A DNA stretch of 64,000 nucleotides, from contig NC_092054.1 in NCBI RefSeq assembly GCF_003086295.3, positions 40,431,294 to 40,495,293 of the forward strand. The letters are read 5' to 3'. Source of the DNA: Arachis hypogaea. Its lineage: Eukaryota > Streptophyta > Magnoliopsida > Fabales > Fabaceae. Shown one piece after another: positions 47,908 to 58,577 of this stretch. How positions within the stretch are numbered: position 1 is the first letter of the stretch; each line of letters starts with the position of its first letter. Below the pieces are notes generated by a model. It did no database searches, was not told where the DNA came from, and worked only from the letters and a program-made list of their open reading frames with translations. Made by a program: the position numbers and the translations under genes.

Positions 47908-48921
47908 AAGATGAAGCTGCAATATATTCGGCTTCAGTAGTGGAGAGAGCCACTGTGGATTGCTTCTTGCTTGAGTATACATTCAGAGACCTGCCCAGAA
48001 AATAGCAAATACCAGAAGTACTTCTCCTATCTACTCTATCTCCAGCAAAATCTGCATCACAGTAACTAACTACAGAAAAATTATTAGACCTAAGATACTA
48101 TAAACCAAAATTGAATGTGCCATAAACATATTTAATGATTTTTTTAACTGTCGAAAGATGTGACTCTTTAGATTGTGATTGGAATCTTGAACAAATTCCA
48201 AAATTTTGCACAATGTCAGGTCTAGAGGATGTTAAATACATAAGAGAATTTATCATTCCTCTATACCTATTCTCATCAACATCTTTTTTAGTTTCACCCT
48301 TTTTCAACTGTGAGTTTGGGTTCATGGGAGTGCCCATGGGTTTGGTATCCTCCATTCCAAACTTCTTAACTAGTTCCTTGACATACTTCTCTTGGTGAAT
48401 AAAAGTTTTATTAGGAGTTAGTTTTATTTGAAGCCCAAGGAAGAAGTTAAGTTCACACATCATACTTATGTCAAATTCACTAGTCATGACTCTACCAAAA
48501 TTAGCACAAAGTGATTCATTGGATGAGCCAAAGGTTATGTCATCAACATAAATTTCAACTAGGATGAATGAATCATTAGAATTTTTAATGAAAAGAGTAG
48601 TGTTTGTGGTGCCTCCTTAAAAATTATTTTTCCAAAGAAAAAAACCAAGTTTTTCATACCGAACTCTTGGATATTGTCTTATTTTCAAAGCTTGAAGACA
48701 TGGTTTGAAAATTCTTTATTTTTAAAACCAGGAGGTTGAGCCACATACACTTTTTTATGGATAATACCATTCAAGAAAGCACATTTCACATCCATTTGAA
48801 AAAGTTTAAAGCCACAATGGGCAGCATATGCAAGGAGAAGCCTTATTGCTTCCATTCGGACCACTAGTGCAAAGGATTCATCAAAATCTATTCCTTCTTT
48901 TTAGTCATATCGTTGAGCCAC
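47908..48921 (-). pseudogene. Element G pol, RT and RNase H N-terminal part
   Basis: The minus-strand frame includes EGIDFDESFALVVRMEAIRL, FKLFQMDVKCAFLNG, the YVDD box (48539-48550), ELNFFLGLQI and GMINSLMYLTSSRPDI, all diagnostic of Copia RT. Several stops and frameshifts lie around 48600-48690 and 48903. It is cut on the upstream side by element B at 48921. Confidence 0.88.
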
Positions 48922-49363
48922 TGATAAACCACTATTTTATGATTTATCTTGTGCTCAATTGAGTGGATTTTATCAACTCTTTACCCACTTATTCATACTA
49001 TTTGCATGGTTTTACTTTTTTCCTTCTGATTTTGTGCTATGATTGAAAACATGCTTCCTTGGCCTTATATTTGCTAATATTAATCCTCTCTTATTACCAT
49101 TAGATGCCTTGATATGTGTGTTAAGTGTTTTCAGAGATTACAGGGCAGGAACGGCTTGGAGGATGGAAAGGAAGTATGCAAAAGTGGAAGGAATACAAGA
49201 AGTTGAAGGAACTGCAAAGCTGTCCAACCTGACCTCTTCGCACTAAAACAACCATAACTTGAGCTACAGAGGTCCAAATGATGCGGTTTTAGTTGCGTTG
49301 GAAAGCTAATGTCTGGGGCTTCGATTTGATATATAATTTGCTATAGCTGCCTCAACGCCAGGT

Positions 49364-49457
49364 GATGCGAACGCGTGGATCACGCGGACACGTGACCTGA
49401 CAGAAACGCAATCCACGCAAATGCGTGGACGACGCCTCCGCGTCACTTTCCTGCGAC
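49364..49457. repeat. ACGCG/CGCGT dyad array in 5' LTR (element B)
   Basis: Dyads such as GATCACGCGGACACGTGAC and CCACGCAAATGCGTGG, about 85-175 bases before the TATA box. The same array in the 3' LTR at about 55837-55930 is better preserved in places (GGACGCGTGAC). Confidence 0.75.
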
Positions 49458-49539
49458 CTGTACGTACCAGAATACGATGGGGGAGATTTCTGGGCTGTGT
49501 TTGACCCAGTTTTCGGCCCAGAAAACACAGATTAGAGGC

Positions 49540-49545
49540 TATAAA
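49540..49545 (+). promoter_or_regulatory. LTR TATA box (element B)
   Basis: TATAAA in the context GGCTATAAAGTGGGAGAATGC. The copy in the 3' LTR is at 56013-56018. The divergence between the two LTRs drops sharply at about this point. Confidence 0.7.
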
Positions 49546-50398
49546 GTGGGAGAATGCATCCATTCATCAGACAATCAGCTCATACATTCATAATTTTAGG
49601 ATTAGATGTAGTTTTTAGACAGAGAGGTTCTCTCCTCTCTCTTAGAATTTAGGATTAGGATTCCTCTTAAAGGAATTAGGATTTCTTATTATTTCAACTT
49701 TATTATTTCAATTTACGATTTCTTCTGAGTTCCCAGGTTCAATGTTCCTTTTGTTTATTTTTCCAACTTAATTTATGAATTTTTCCATGTTAGATTTGAA
49801 TATTCTATTTAATATAATTTGAGGTATTTCAGTTTATGATTCTTATTTAGCTTTTTATATTCTTGGCTTTAATTGATTAACTGGAGGCTCTTGAGTTATC
49901 AACTATCCGTGATTGGTTGTTATGTCGGCTAAATTGACTGGTATTCTACTAACTCTAGTCTTTCCTTAGGAGTTGGCTAGGACTTGGGAATCTAACTAAT
50001 TAGTTCACTTGACTTTTCCTTGCTTTCATAAGGGTTAACTAAGTGGGATTAACTTCCATTCTCATAGGAGTAACTAGGATAGGACTTCCGAATTTTCATA
50101 CCTTGCCAAGAGTTTATTTTACAGTTATTTATTTATTTTATTTGTCATTTAAATTACTTGTTCCTTACTTTCAAAACCCCCAATTTACAAAACTCATAAC
50201 CAATAATAAGAACACCTCCCTGCAGTTCCTTGAGAAGACGACCCGAGGTTTAAATACTTCGGTTATCAATTTTAAAGGGGTTTGTTACTTGTGACAACCA
50301 AAACTTTTGTAAGAAAGGTTGATTGCTTGGTTTAGAAACTATACTTGCAACGAGAATTTATTCTAAATTCTAAACCGTCAATCTTCAGTTCTTCAAAA

Positions 50399-50416
50399 TG
50401 ACGCCGTTGCCGGGGA
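50399..50416 (+). other. Primer-binding site, tRNA-Asp type, one mismatch (element B)
   Basis: TGACGCCGTTGCCGGGGA, three bases after the LTR end. The third base is A instead of G compared with the other PBS copies. Confidence 0.88.
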
Positions 50417-51064
50417 ATTGCAAACGTGTGCCTTATTGCCGGTTATTGTAAATATTTGTTTTTTGCTTGTTTATTTGTTTTTATTTTTGTTTTTATTTTT
50501 GCTTTTTCATAAATTAAGAGGTTGTTGGTTTTTATTTAGTTATTAAAAAAAAAATTTTCAAAAATTTGTTCTACGTGTTCATCTTGACCTTCAAGTTGTT
50601 CTTAGTTGTTTTCTTCGTTTTGATCTAAAATTTTAAGTTTGGTATCATTTTATTGTTTTTCTCTTTCCTCATTTAATTCAAAAATATCTTTTCTCTTTAT
50701 TTTGATTGAATTTTCGAAATTTGCATAAAAAAAAATTTCAGATTTCTATTTTAAAATTTTTATCTTAGTTTTAAATTTCAAAATCCTATCTTATCTTATT
50801 TCGAAATCAAATTTCAAATTTTAATATTTAAATTCCGAAATTCAAAATCCAAATTTAAATATTTTTCAAATTTTTATCTTATATTGTTGACTTTTTTTAA
50901 AATTCAAATTTCAAAATTTCAAATTTCAAATTTCAAAATTTTCAAATTTCAAATTTCAAATTTCAAAATTTAAAATTCAAAATTTAATTTTTAAAATTTA
51001 AAAATTCAATAACCTTTTAATTTAAATTTGTTTTTATTTTTGTTTTTAATTTTTATTTGCTATT
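50417..51064 (+). other. Element B leader, AT-rich, no gene
   Basis: T-rich at first, then many AAATTTCAAATTTC-type words at 50770-50990. No gene is seen. Confidence 0.6.
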
Positions 51065-52599
51065 ATGAGTTCTCACCCCCATCGCTTTGAGTTTGGTCCC
51101 AAGCTGTTGCAAAGAATGGAAATTATTACAGGAACATGCATCAAGGTCAAAACAATCAGAGATGGAAGGAGCCACGAGGATCTGATCAACCCTTTTGGTA
51201 ACAACACCTTCCAAGATACCATGGACAACGACCATCCTACAATGCATGCCAAGACAATAGATATGGTGGACCTCCTTGTAATTACCAACAAACCCCATCA
51301 TATGCCTGTAAACCACCTCCTCAACATAGCTTTGAACCACTACACTCACAAGCCAACTACCACCATTCACTTCCATATGACCCTAACCCTTATCCACCCC
51401 AATTCCAACCCAATTACTCCCAAGAACCACCACCTCCCTATGCACCATGTCCATATCCATCACCCCAAGAATCAAGGGAGCAACTCAAGGAAACATTTGA
51501 AAAATTTCATACCACACTTCACCAATTGAATCAAGCGATAAATCAACTGCCTTCCCGACGTTCGGACACTCAAGGAACCCCCATGGCTTCATGTGGGCAA
51601 TCTAATAAAAAACGCAGCATGAATGAGATACTAGAAACTCCAGTGGACAGTACGGAGCATGACTTTGTATTGGGACAAGTGGAGGAAGCTGTAATTATCG
51701 AAGAAGAAGAATTGGTTGAAGACTTAGGAGATGCAGAACCTCCATGGGAAAATCCAGTCAAAGAGGCTCCTTCAAAGACGTTTGAAACAGATGTTGAGGA
51801 AGGTGTACAACCTCTAAGGCATATCATGGTTGAATACTTTGAAGAGGATGATCAAGAGATGGATTCGATCATTGATGAATTCTTATCTACCATTGAATCC
51901 TCTCCCATTGGACTAGACATGGAGATCAAAGAAGAAAAAGCACAACCTCCCATGCCCTTGGTAAGCAATGAAGAAGAGATTGAATTGGAAGGAAGCTACC
52001 AAGAGGAAGAGGTTGATATTGAAGAAGCTTGCAAAGAGGTGGAAGTTGTCAAGAAAGAGCTCAAGGGAATAGAGCTGGAAATCACCTTACCAAAGTTGTT
52101 GGAGACCTCTCCCCCAAAGCCATCACCATACATCCCTTCATTCAAGTGGGTAAATCTCTCATCTCTAACCTTAATTAGCTCACTTGAATATGCTTTGCTT
52201 GAAACAGATGGTCAACTTAGAGCTCTTTGTTGCATTAAGAGTAAGAGGAAGATGGTCAGTGGTAAGAATTGTCCTGCAAGGTTCATTATGGTTCAAAGCT
52301 TTAAGTTTAAACGCAAAGGTTGGTGTAAAGCTCAATTGAATGGGTCTGGGAAGTTGTTTGAACGCTTCAGTGAGAATTCTAAGGCTGAACCACCCGGATG
52401 GAATCATGATAATCAATTTGAAGACGGGTGCAGAAACAAGATTTGGAATCCAGACATACATGAAGATCAAATTTGGGAGCTCAAAGCTTGTGAAGAACTC
52501 CATCAAAGCTTAAAGAATCTACGTGGTATTGATAAAGCTTATTGGAAGTCCAAGCATTGGTGGAAGTTTCAGGATGAGTTCAAGCACAAGCCACCATGA
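51065..52599 (+). pseudogene. Element B ORF: proline-rich then acidic protein, broken
   Basis: Starts MSSHPHRFEFGP at 51065. A one-base frameshift near 51110 moves the homologous frame, which then has a stop at 51199-51201 (TAA where element A has CAA) and is open to 52599. Features: N-terminal Pro/Tyr/His/Gln-rich region, central Glu-rich acidic region, Trp-rich C-terminal domain (SLEYALLETDGQLRALC, then WKFQDEFKHKPP). It is homologous along its length to 2125-3729 of element A, with different lesions. No known domain is recognised. The ancestor was probably one protein of about 500 residues or more. A gag-like role is possible from position but has no motif support. Confidence 0.7.
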
Positions 52600-52843
52600 C
52601 AAGGAGCTCACCAAATGTCCAACTTAAGGACTTTAACTAAAAGTGCTAGGTGGGAGACAACCCACCATGGTATGATCGTTCCTTTTTCATTTTTATTTAG
52701 TTTTATTTGTTTTCAAATTTTATTATATTTTATTGTATTGAACCTGGAGTTTTGCATAACATTCATATTAGCATTACATTCTGCATACTGCATTACTAAA
52801 TATATATATATATAAAATAAATAAATAATAATAATAATAATTG

Positions 52844-53207
52844 CACGCGACGCGACAACGTCGCCAGTGCATTGGGAAGAAAAGAAAATTGAACAGAGAG
52901 TCACGCGAGAGCGTGGCTGGAGACGTGCCTTTGGCACAAATTGATCCACGCGACCGCGTCACTGACGCGTTCGCGTCATGTGGGAATAATGCCTCCCACG
53001 CGTCCGCGTCACCCACGCGGACGCGTGACCTGAAAATCGACGTAAGAAAGGGTGCATGGCCGAAAGTTGTGCTGGAGTAGAGCTGCACTCGCACCAATCA
53101 CACAAATCAGGCCACGCGATCGCATGACCCACGCGTCCGCATCACCTGATAATTATTGCACACCACGCGAACGCGTGACCCACGTGCTCGCGTCGCCCGC
53201 GCCGCAC
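52844..53207. repeat. Internal ACGCG/CGCGT palindrome array (element B)
   Basis: About ten dyads, including CACGCGTCCGCGTCAC, CCACGCGGACGCGTGACC and CCACGCGAACGCGTGACC. It lies downstream of the ORF, as in element A (1441-1904). Confidence 0.8.
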
Positions 53208-55394
53208 GACTTATCCAAATCAGCGCCACAAATCTTATCTTTTCTTCCCCAATCCTAATTTTTCCTCCCTCCTTTCTTACTTACGTCTTCTTCCCTTCTT
53301 TCCCTTCTCATTCTTCTTATCCTTCATTCTATTTTACTTAATTTATTTGCATATTTCATTCATTGCATTTTAATTTTGTGCATATTTTTCTTTTCTTTTC
53401 TAAATTTATTATTTTTTTGGTGTCACTTGTTCATATTCAACTGTTGTGTCTTTTCTGGTATTATGTTGGTGCTCAGTGACTTGTTTTACACTATTGGGTA
53501 ATATTATTTAAGTCAATCTTTTATGATATTTGTATTAATTTTGCATTGACATTAATTTATATTGTCTTGCACTCTCTTCCCCATTGTTGCAAATTTTTGC
53601 ACTCTTGATTTGCCATGTACTTCTACTGTTTTCTCACTTGCATGTTGTAGCTACCATGTAATTGAGGCCCTCATTATTTGGCATTAACCCAACCATATTT
53701 TATTTATTTTCTTATCTTTATTTCTGGGTTACTGTTCTTCTTTTTCTCTTCTTTCAGGCTGGCCACCGAAGACGAAAAAAGGGAGAAACCTCTAAAAGGG
53801 GAGACAAACAAGTCCATCTGCACAATACTTGAAGAAAAGCATCAGTTGGAACAACCCATCCACCTGCACATCTCAGCATGCACCAAGGATGGTGCAATCT
53901 TTAAGTGTAGGGAGGTCGATACCGATCTCCATGGGTTAGCTATTTTCTTCTTTCCAACACCATTGTTTTATTTTCTTTATTTGTTCATTGTTGCATTTGC
54001 ATATTTAATTGCATGTTTGTTTGATTTTATGTATTTAGTTACAACTTGGTTGAAGTAATATTTTCTTTTTCAAGAAATTTTTATAGTATTTCACTAATTT
54101 AAATTAAAAACTTTCTATTAAAACTTGTTTGAAGTTGTATTTGGAACATGGTTTTTGAGCCAAAGAACACACAACCCGTGAGATTTTGAGCTTATTTATA
54201 TGGTTACATTATTTAACTATAATATTTTATTCTTGTGTGTTTCCTTCTCTATGATTGTAATCTATATTTTGTTCCAGTCTGTATGTCCATTATTTGGTAT
54301 ATTTACATGCTTGCATATGATTGAGGCCATTATTTGAATTTTTACTCACTTATCCCAAATAAGCCTACCCTTTCAATCACCTTTGTTTGCCACCTTGAGC
54401 CTTTTATCCCCATTTATTCTGTTCTATAACCACATCACTAGCCTTAAGCAGAAAAACAATTAAATACCCCAATTGAATCTTTGGTTAGCTTAAGATAGAG
54501 ATTGTGTAACAATTAAGTGTGGGGAAACTATGGGAACATGGGTTAATAAGGAAATGTGTTATATTTTTCTACTTTGATAAAATATTAGGAATTTGGGTAC
54601 CTACTCATGTGAGACTAGAGAAATTAAAAAATCCATGTGCATTGATAAGTTATGTTTATTCTTCTATAAAAAAAATCCAAAAAAAAAATATATATATTAA
54701 ATAAATAAGTAAATAAATAAGGGGACAAAATTACCCCAATGCTAAGTTTAATAATGAAAGATCAATGCACATGTGATAAATTAAAAAAAAAGTTGATACA
54801 TGAGCACGTAATACAAAAGTGGGAAAAATTTGGGTAGCTAGGTAAAGCATTTTAAATTATATAAAGTATGTATATGTTATGTGAGATCTTAGACTAATCA
54901 AGGATTCACTTTGTTAGCTCACTTAGCCTTATATGTATATCCTTACCTTTAACTCAGCCCCATTACAACCCTGAAAAGACCTCATGATGTTTGCATTGGT
55001 ATACTAAATATTTGTTGATTGGTTAGATGAAGAACAAAGTTTAAAAAGCATGACTAGAGAAGAGTAGAGTGATTAACCCTAGACACTTGAGAGTTAGAGT
55101 GATATACACTACCAGTAAGGGTTCAGTGCTTAATTTTATGTTCCCTGCTTTCATGAGCTATCTTCTTACAAGTTTACTTACTTTTTATTGTATGATTTGA
55201 ATTAGTGAAATCTGATTTATGTATATTCTTGGAGAATTTGATTTACCTTTAACCAAGTAGGTAGAAACATTTTGCATGTAGTTGCATTCATATAGATAGG
55301 TTGCATTTCATACATTCTACCATTCCTCTTCACTCCTTTATAGCTTCTCTTGAGCTTAGCATGGGGACATACTAATGTTTAAGTGTGGGGAGGT
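53208..55394 (+). other. Element B 3' internal region with repeated LTR-proximal motif
   Basis: No convincing gene. A frame at 53678-54058 is hydrophobic, low-complexity and without homologue in A, so it is left uncalled. TTAAGTGTAGGGAGGT at 53901-53916 and TTAAGTGTGGGGA at 54513-54525 repeat the sequence TTAAGTGTGGGGAGGT that abuts the 3' LTR (55379-55394), the probable polypurine tract. Confidence 0.6.
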
Positions 55395-56868
55395 TGATAA
55401 ACCACTATTTTATAGTTTATCTTCTGCTCAATTGAGTGGATTTTATCAACTCTTTACCCACTTATTCATACTATTTGCATGGTTTTACTTTTTTCCTTAT
55501 GATTTTGTGCTATGATTGAAAACATGCTTCCTTGGCCTTATATTTGCTAATATTAATCCTCTCTTATTACCATTAGATGCCTTGATATGTGTGTTAAGTG
55601 TTTTCAGAGATTACATGGCAGGAATGGCTTGGAGGATGGAAAGGAAGTATGCAAAAGTAGAAGGAATACAAGAAGTTGAAGGAACTGCAAAGCTGTCCAG
55701 CCTGACCTCTTCGTACTAAAACAGCCATAACTTGAGCTACAGAGGTCCAAATGATGCGGTTTCAGTTGCGTTGGAAAGCTAACGTCTGGGGTTTTAATTT
55801 GATATATAATTTGCCAAAGCTGCCTCGACGCCAGATGATGCGAACACGTGGATCACGCGGACGCGTGACTTGGCAGAAACGCAATCCACGCAAACGCGTG
55901 GACGATGCCTCCGCGTTACTTTTCCGCGACTTGTACATACCAGAATACGCTGGGAGCGATTTTTGGGCTATTTTTGACCCAGTTTTTGGCCCGGAAAACA
56001 CATATTAGAGGCTATAAAGTGGGAGAATGCATCCATTCATCAGACAATCAGCTCATACATTCATAATTTTAGGATTAGATGTAGTTTTTAGAGAGAGAGG
56101 TTCTCTCCTCTCTCTTAGAATTTAGGATTAGGATTCCTCTTAAAGGAATTAGGATTTCTTATTATTTCAACTTTATTATTTCAATTTACGATTTCTTCTG
56201 AGTTCCCAGGTTCAATGTTCCTTTTGTTTATTTTTCCAACTTAATTTATGAATTTTTCCATGTTAGATTTGAATATTCTATTTAATATAATTTGAGGTAT
56301 TTCAGTTTATGATTCTTATTTAGCTTTTTATATTCTTGGCTTTAATTGATTAACTGGAGGCTCTTGAGTTATCAACTATCCGTGATTGGTTGTTATGTCG
56401 GCTAAATTGACTGGTATTCTACTAACTCTAGTCTTTCCTTAGGAGTTGGCTAGGACTTGGGAATCTAACTAATTAGTTCACTTGACTTTTCCTTGCTTTC
56501 ATAAGGGTTAACTAAGTGGGATTAACTTCCATTCTCATAGGAGTAACTAGGATAGGACTTCCGAATTTTCATACCTTGCCAAGAGTTTATTTTACAGTTA
56601 TTTATTTATTTTATTTGTCATTTAAATTACTTGTTCCTTACTTTCAAAACCCCCAATTTACAAAACTCATAACCAATAATAAGAACACCTCCCTGCAGTT
56701 CCTTGAGAAGACGACCCGAGGTTTAAATACTTCGGTTATCAATTTTAAAGGGGTTTGTTACTTGTGACAACCAAAACTTTTGTAAGAAAGGTTGATTGCT
56801 TGGTTTAGAAACTATACTTGCAACGAGAATTTATTCTGAATTCTAAACCGTCAATCTTCAGTTCTTCA
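55395..56868 (+). repeat. Element B 3' LTR (1474 bp)
   Basis: Exactly the length of the 5' LTR, with no gap between them. TATA box at 56013-56018. Followed by target-site copy GCCAC. Confidence 0.93.
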
Positions 56869-57358
56869 GCCACCAATCTTACTTTGTTCTTTGCTATACT
56901 TCCATCTTCACCCAATTTGTTCCTAGAAATCTACTTAGTACCCGTCACTTTCTTTCTAATTGGACTCGAAACAAGTGTCTTAACTTGGTTTTTCTCAAAC
57001 CGTTGTAGCTCTTTTTCCATGGCTTTGACCCAAGAGGGGTCACTAAGAACTTCTTTAACATTTTGAGGCTCTATTTAAGAAAGAAATGTCAAATTATTTT
57101 CTTCCAAAGCCCTTCTTTAAGTGGATCTTGTGGTGACACCTTGTGAGGGATTCCAATAATGAACTCTTGAGGATAGTTCTTTAGAAATCTCCATTCATAG
57201 GGTCTTGGTGATTTAAGAACAGATTCGGGCATGCTTAATTTAATGGTATTGGAGCTTCCAAAAATTTCACCAGTTGCAGGATATAAAATGAGATTGTCTC
57301 CTACAGAATTGTCTACAGCAGCTGGTTCAGGATCATGTTGCTCAGATTCACTTTTCTT
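56869..57358 (-). pseudogene. Element G pol, integrase-RT linker and RT start
   Basis: The minus-strand frames read RPYEWRFLKNYPQEFIIG, then EPQNVKEVLSDPSWVKAMEK and KVRLVAQRYD, the usual start of Copia RT, with frameshifts near 57110 and a stop near 56938. It ends abruptly near 57358, where a reversed copy of the Copia 3' region begins. Confidence 0.85.
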
Positions 57359-57365
57359 AATCTAG

Positions 57366-57690
57366 AGCTTCACTTTTGTTACTATCCACTTTTATGTGAT
57401 TTTTGGATTTTAAACACTGTTTTATTACTTTTTGGATGGCTGTACCTAACTAATTAGACATATGTTACTTATTTTGCTATTCTATCATTATCTTATCCAT
57501 CTTTTGCAGGTCTGGACTGATTTTAGTTTTCTTCTTTGATGACAAAAGGGGAAGTAGTTGAAATGTGCATTGGTGAATGTGAATTGCATGTTTTGGTGAT
57601 TATCTCAACTTGCAATTCACATTCATTAATGCATATTTTAACTATTCTCTCTTTTGTCATCAAGTGAAAAAATTAAAATCAGTCCAGACT
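57366..57690 (+). repeat. Inverted copy of Copia 3' UTR with a terminal palindrome
   Basis: 57370-57610 is the reverse complement of 33195-33430, the 3' region of G. In addition, arms at about 57513-57590 and 57615-57690 are complementary to each other around a loop of about 22 bases, so the segment folds back on itself. It marks the broken right end of G. Confidence 0.75.
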
Positions 57691-57905
57691 TGCACAATTA
57701 CCAAACTAATCACACTCCTAATTGGGTTTTTAACTCAATAGTAATATTTAGTCATCATCTATAATATGTTGTTGATTCTTCAAATTTAACAATGCTACCA
57801 ACACATAAGCTACTCTAGTCATGTATAACAATACTAATTCTATAAAAGTACCTTAACTATAACTACGTGCTTATTTATTTAAAAGAGGAAAACAACATCA
57901 CTAAC
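57691..57905. other. Short AT-rich stretch, possibly an intron of the PMD scrap
   Basis: No gene seen. If the donor at 57904-57905 (minus strand) is real this is intron sequence. Confidence 0.35.
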
Positions 57906-57987
57906 CTGAAAAGTCGATCGCTCCCGCAATGTGTTACGTTGCATTCAGGCAGTTGATATCATCATCTTGTGCATCTGCGTACGCCAT
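57906..57987 (-). pseudogene. Plant mobile domain (PMD) protein, first-exon scrap
   Basis: The minus strand from ATG 57985-57987 reads MAYADAQDDDINCLNAT, a stop, then HIAGAIDFS, followed by a splice-donor-like CAG/GTTAG. LNAT-HIAGA is the typical start of the PMD/'phosphatase 7 long form homolog' proteins carried by some MULEs. A MULE-type inverted repeat lies just beyond its start (58112-58280). The rest of the gene is absent. Confidence 0.45.
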
Positions 57988-58111
57988 AATTTCTAAGAAT
58001 ATCAAGAAAAACTGTCAAAAGAGGGAGAAATGAAGTGAAAGATAGAGTAAAAGGGACATTTAAGGTGCTGTAAACGACTTCCTTATATAAGCGTGTGTCA
58101 TTCTTATCTCA

Positions 58112-58280
58112 TTTACATTATAAATGAATTGAGATTGAGCATAGTGTAAATAAAATAAGACACGTATCAATAACACGTGTGTAAACGTGATACATATATG
58201 ACAAAACGTATATTATCTTGTTTACACTGTAAACAAAATATGCTTAATCTCAATTCATTTACCGTATAAATGAGATAAGT
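58112..58280. repeat. MULE-type terminal inverted-repeat complex, second copy
   Basis: Arms at about 58112-58163 and 58219-58280 (CTTATCTCATTTACATTATA versus its complement) around a loop with ACACGTGTGTAAACGTG. Built from the same words as 22425-22640. Confidence 0.6.
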
Positions 58281-58577
58281 AAAAAGATGAAAATGGATAA
58301 ATACACTACAAATAACATATATCAGTAAATTAAATATTTAAATTAATTATTTTAAAAAAATCTTACTTTTCTCCCTATATATTGCTTTTTTAATAATTAA
58401 AAATACAAGACATCCCTACGTATTATAAAAAGATGAAAATGAATAAATACACTATAAATAACATATATCAGTAAATTAAATATTTAAATTAATTATTTTA
58501 AAAAAAATTCTACTTTTCTCCTTACATATTACTTTTTTAATAATAAAAAATACAAGACATCCCTTACATATTATAAA
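58281..58577 (+). repeat. 146-bp tandem duplication
   Basis: Unit 1 starts at 58281 and unit 2 at 58427 (AAAAAGATGAAAATG...), about 95% alike by eye over AT-rich sequence including CAAGACATCCC. It follows the MULE end directly and lies about 1.1 kb upstream of the JMJ24 start codon. Confidence 0.85.

Larger units (their letters stand above)
48922..50395 (+). repeat. Element B 5' LTR (1474 bp)
   Basis: Starts TGATAAACCACTATT and ends CAGTTCTTCA. CpG-rich dyads at 49364-49457 and TATAAA at 49540-49545. No gene. Confidence 0.93.
48922..56868 (+). mobile_element. Element B: complete pol-less LTR retrotransposon, A family
   Basis: Two 1474-bp LTRs (48922-50395 and 55395-56868) and a perfect target-site duplication GCCAC (48917-48921 and 56869-56873). 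The 5-kb interior holds a PBS, one broken ORF (51065-52599), a palindrome array and AT-rich sequence. No gag or pol domain is seen. It is inserted into the Copia RT frame of G, which rejoins when B and one GCCAC are removed. The LTRs are near-identical in their last 860 bp yet differ at about 39 sites in the first 615 bp. Confidence 0.92.
24100..57365 (-). mobile_element. Element G: SIRE-like Ty1/copia element split by four insertions
   Basis: Read on the minus strand from 57358: the integrase-RT linker and RT start (56869-57358), element B, RT continuation (47908-48921), hAT K, RNase H end (46163-46495), a spacer, an env-position ORF (45580-45182, then 34419-33462 across element F), a 3' untranslated region (33455-33132 and 25981-25674 across element I), the polypurine tract and the 3' LTR (24100-25673). 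About 6 kb of Copia sequence is spread over 33 kb. Reading frames and flanks rejoin exactly across B, K and F once one target-site copy is removed. Gag, protease, integrase and the 5' LTR are missing. Confidence 0.8.

Noticed and set aside
53678..54058. 126-codon frame in element B with a hydrophobic C-terminal stretch (possible env-like protein)
   Set aside because: AT-rich low-complexity hydrophobic runs, no homologue in element A, and a splice-acceptor-like start. Not enough to call a gene.
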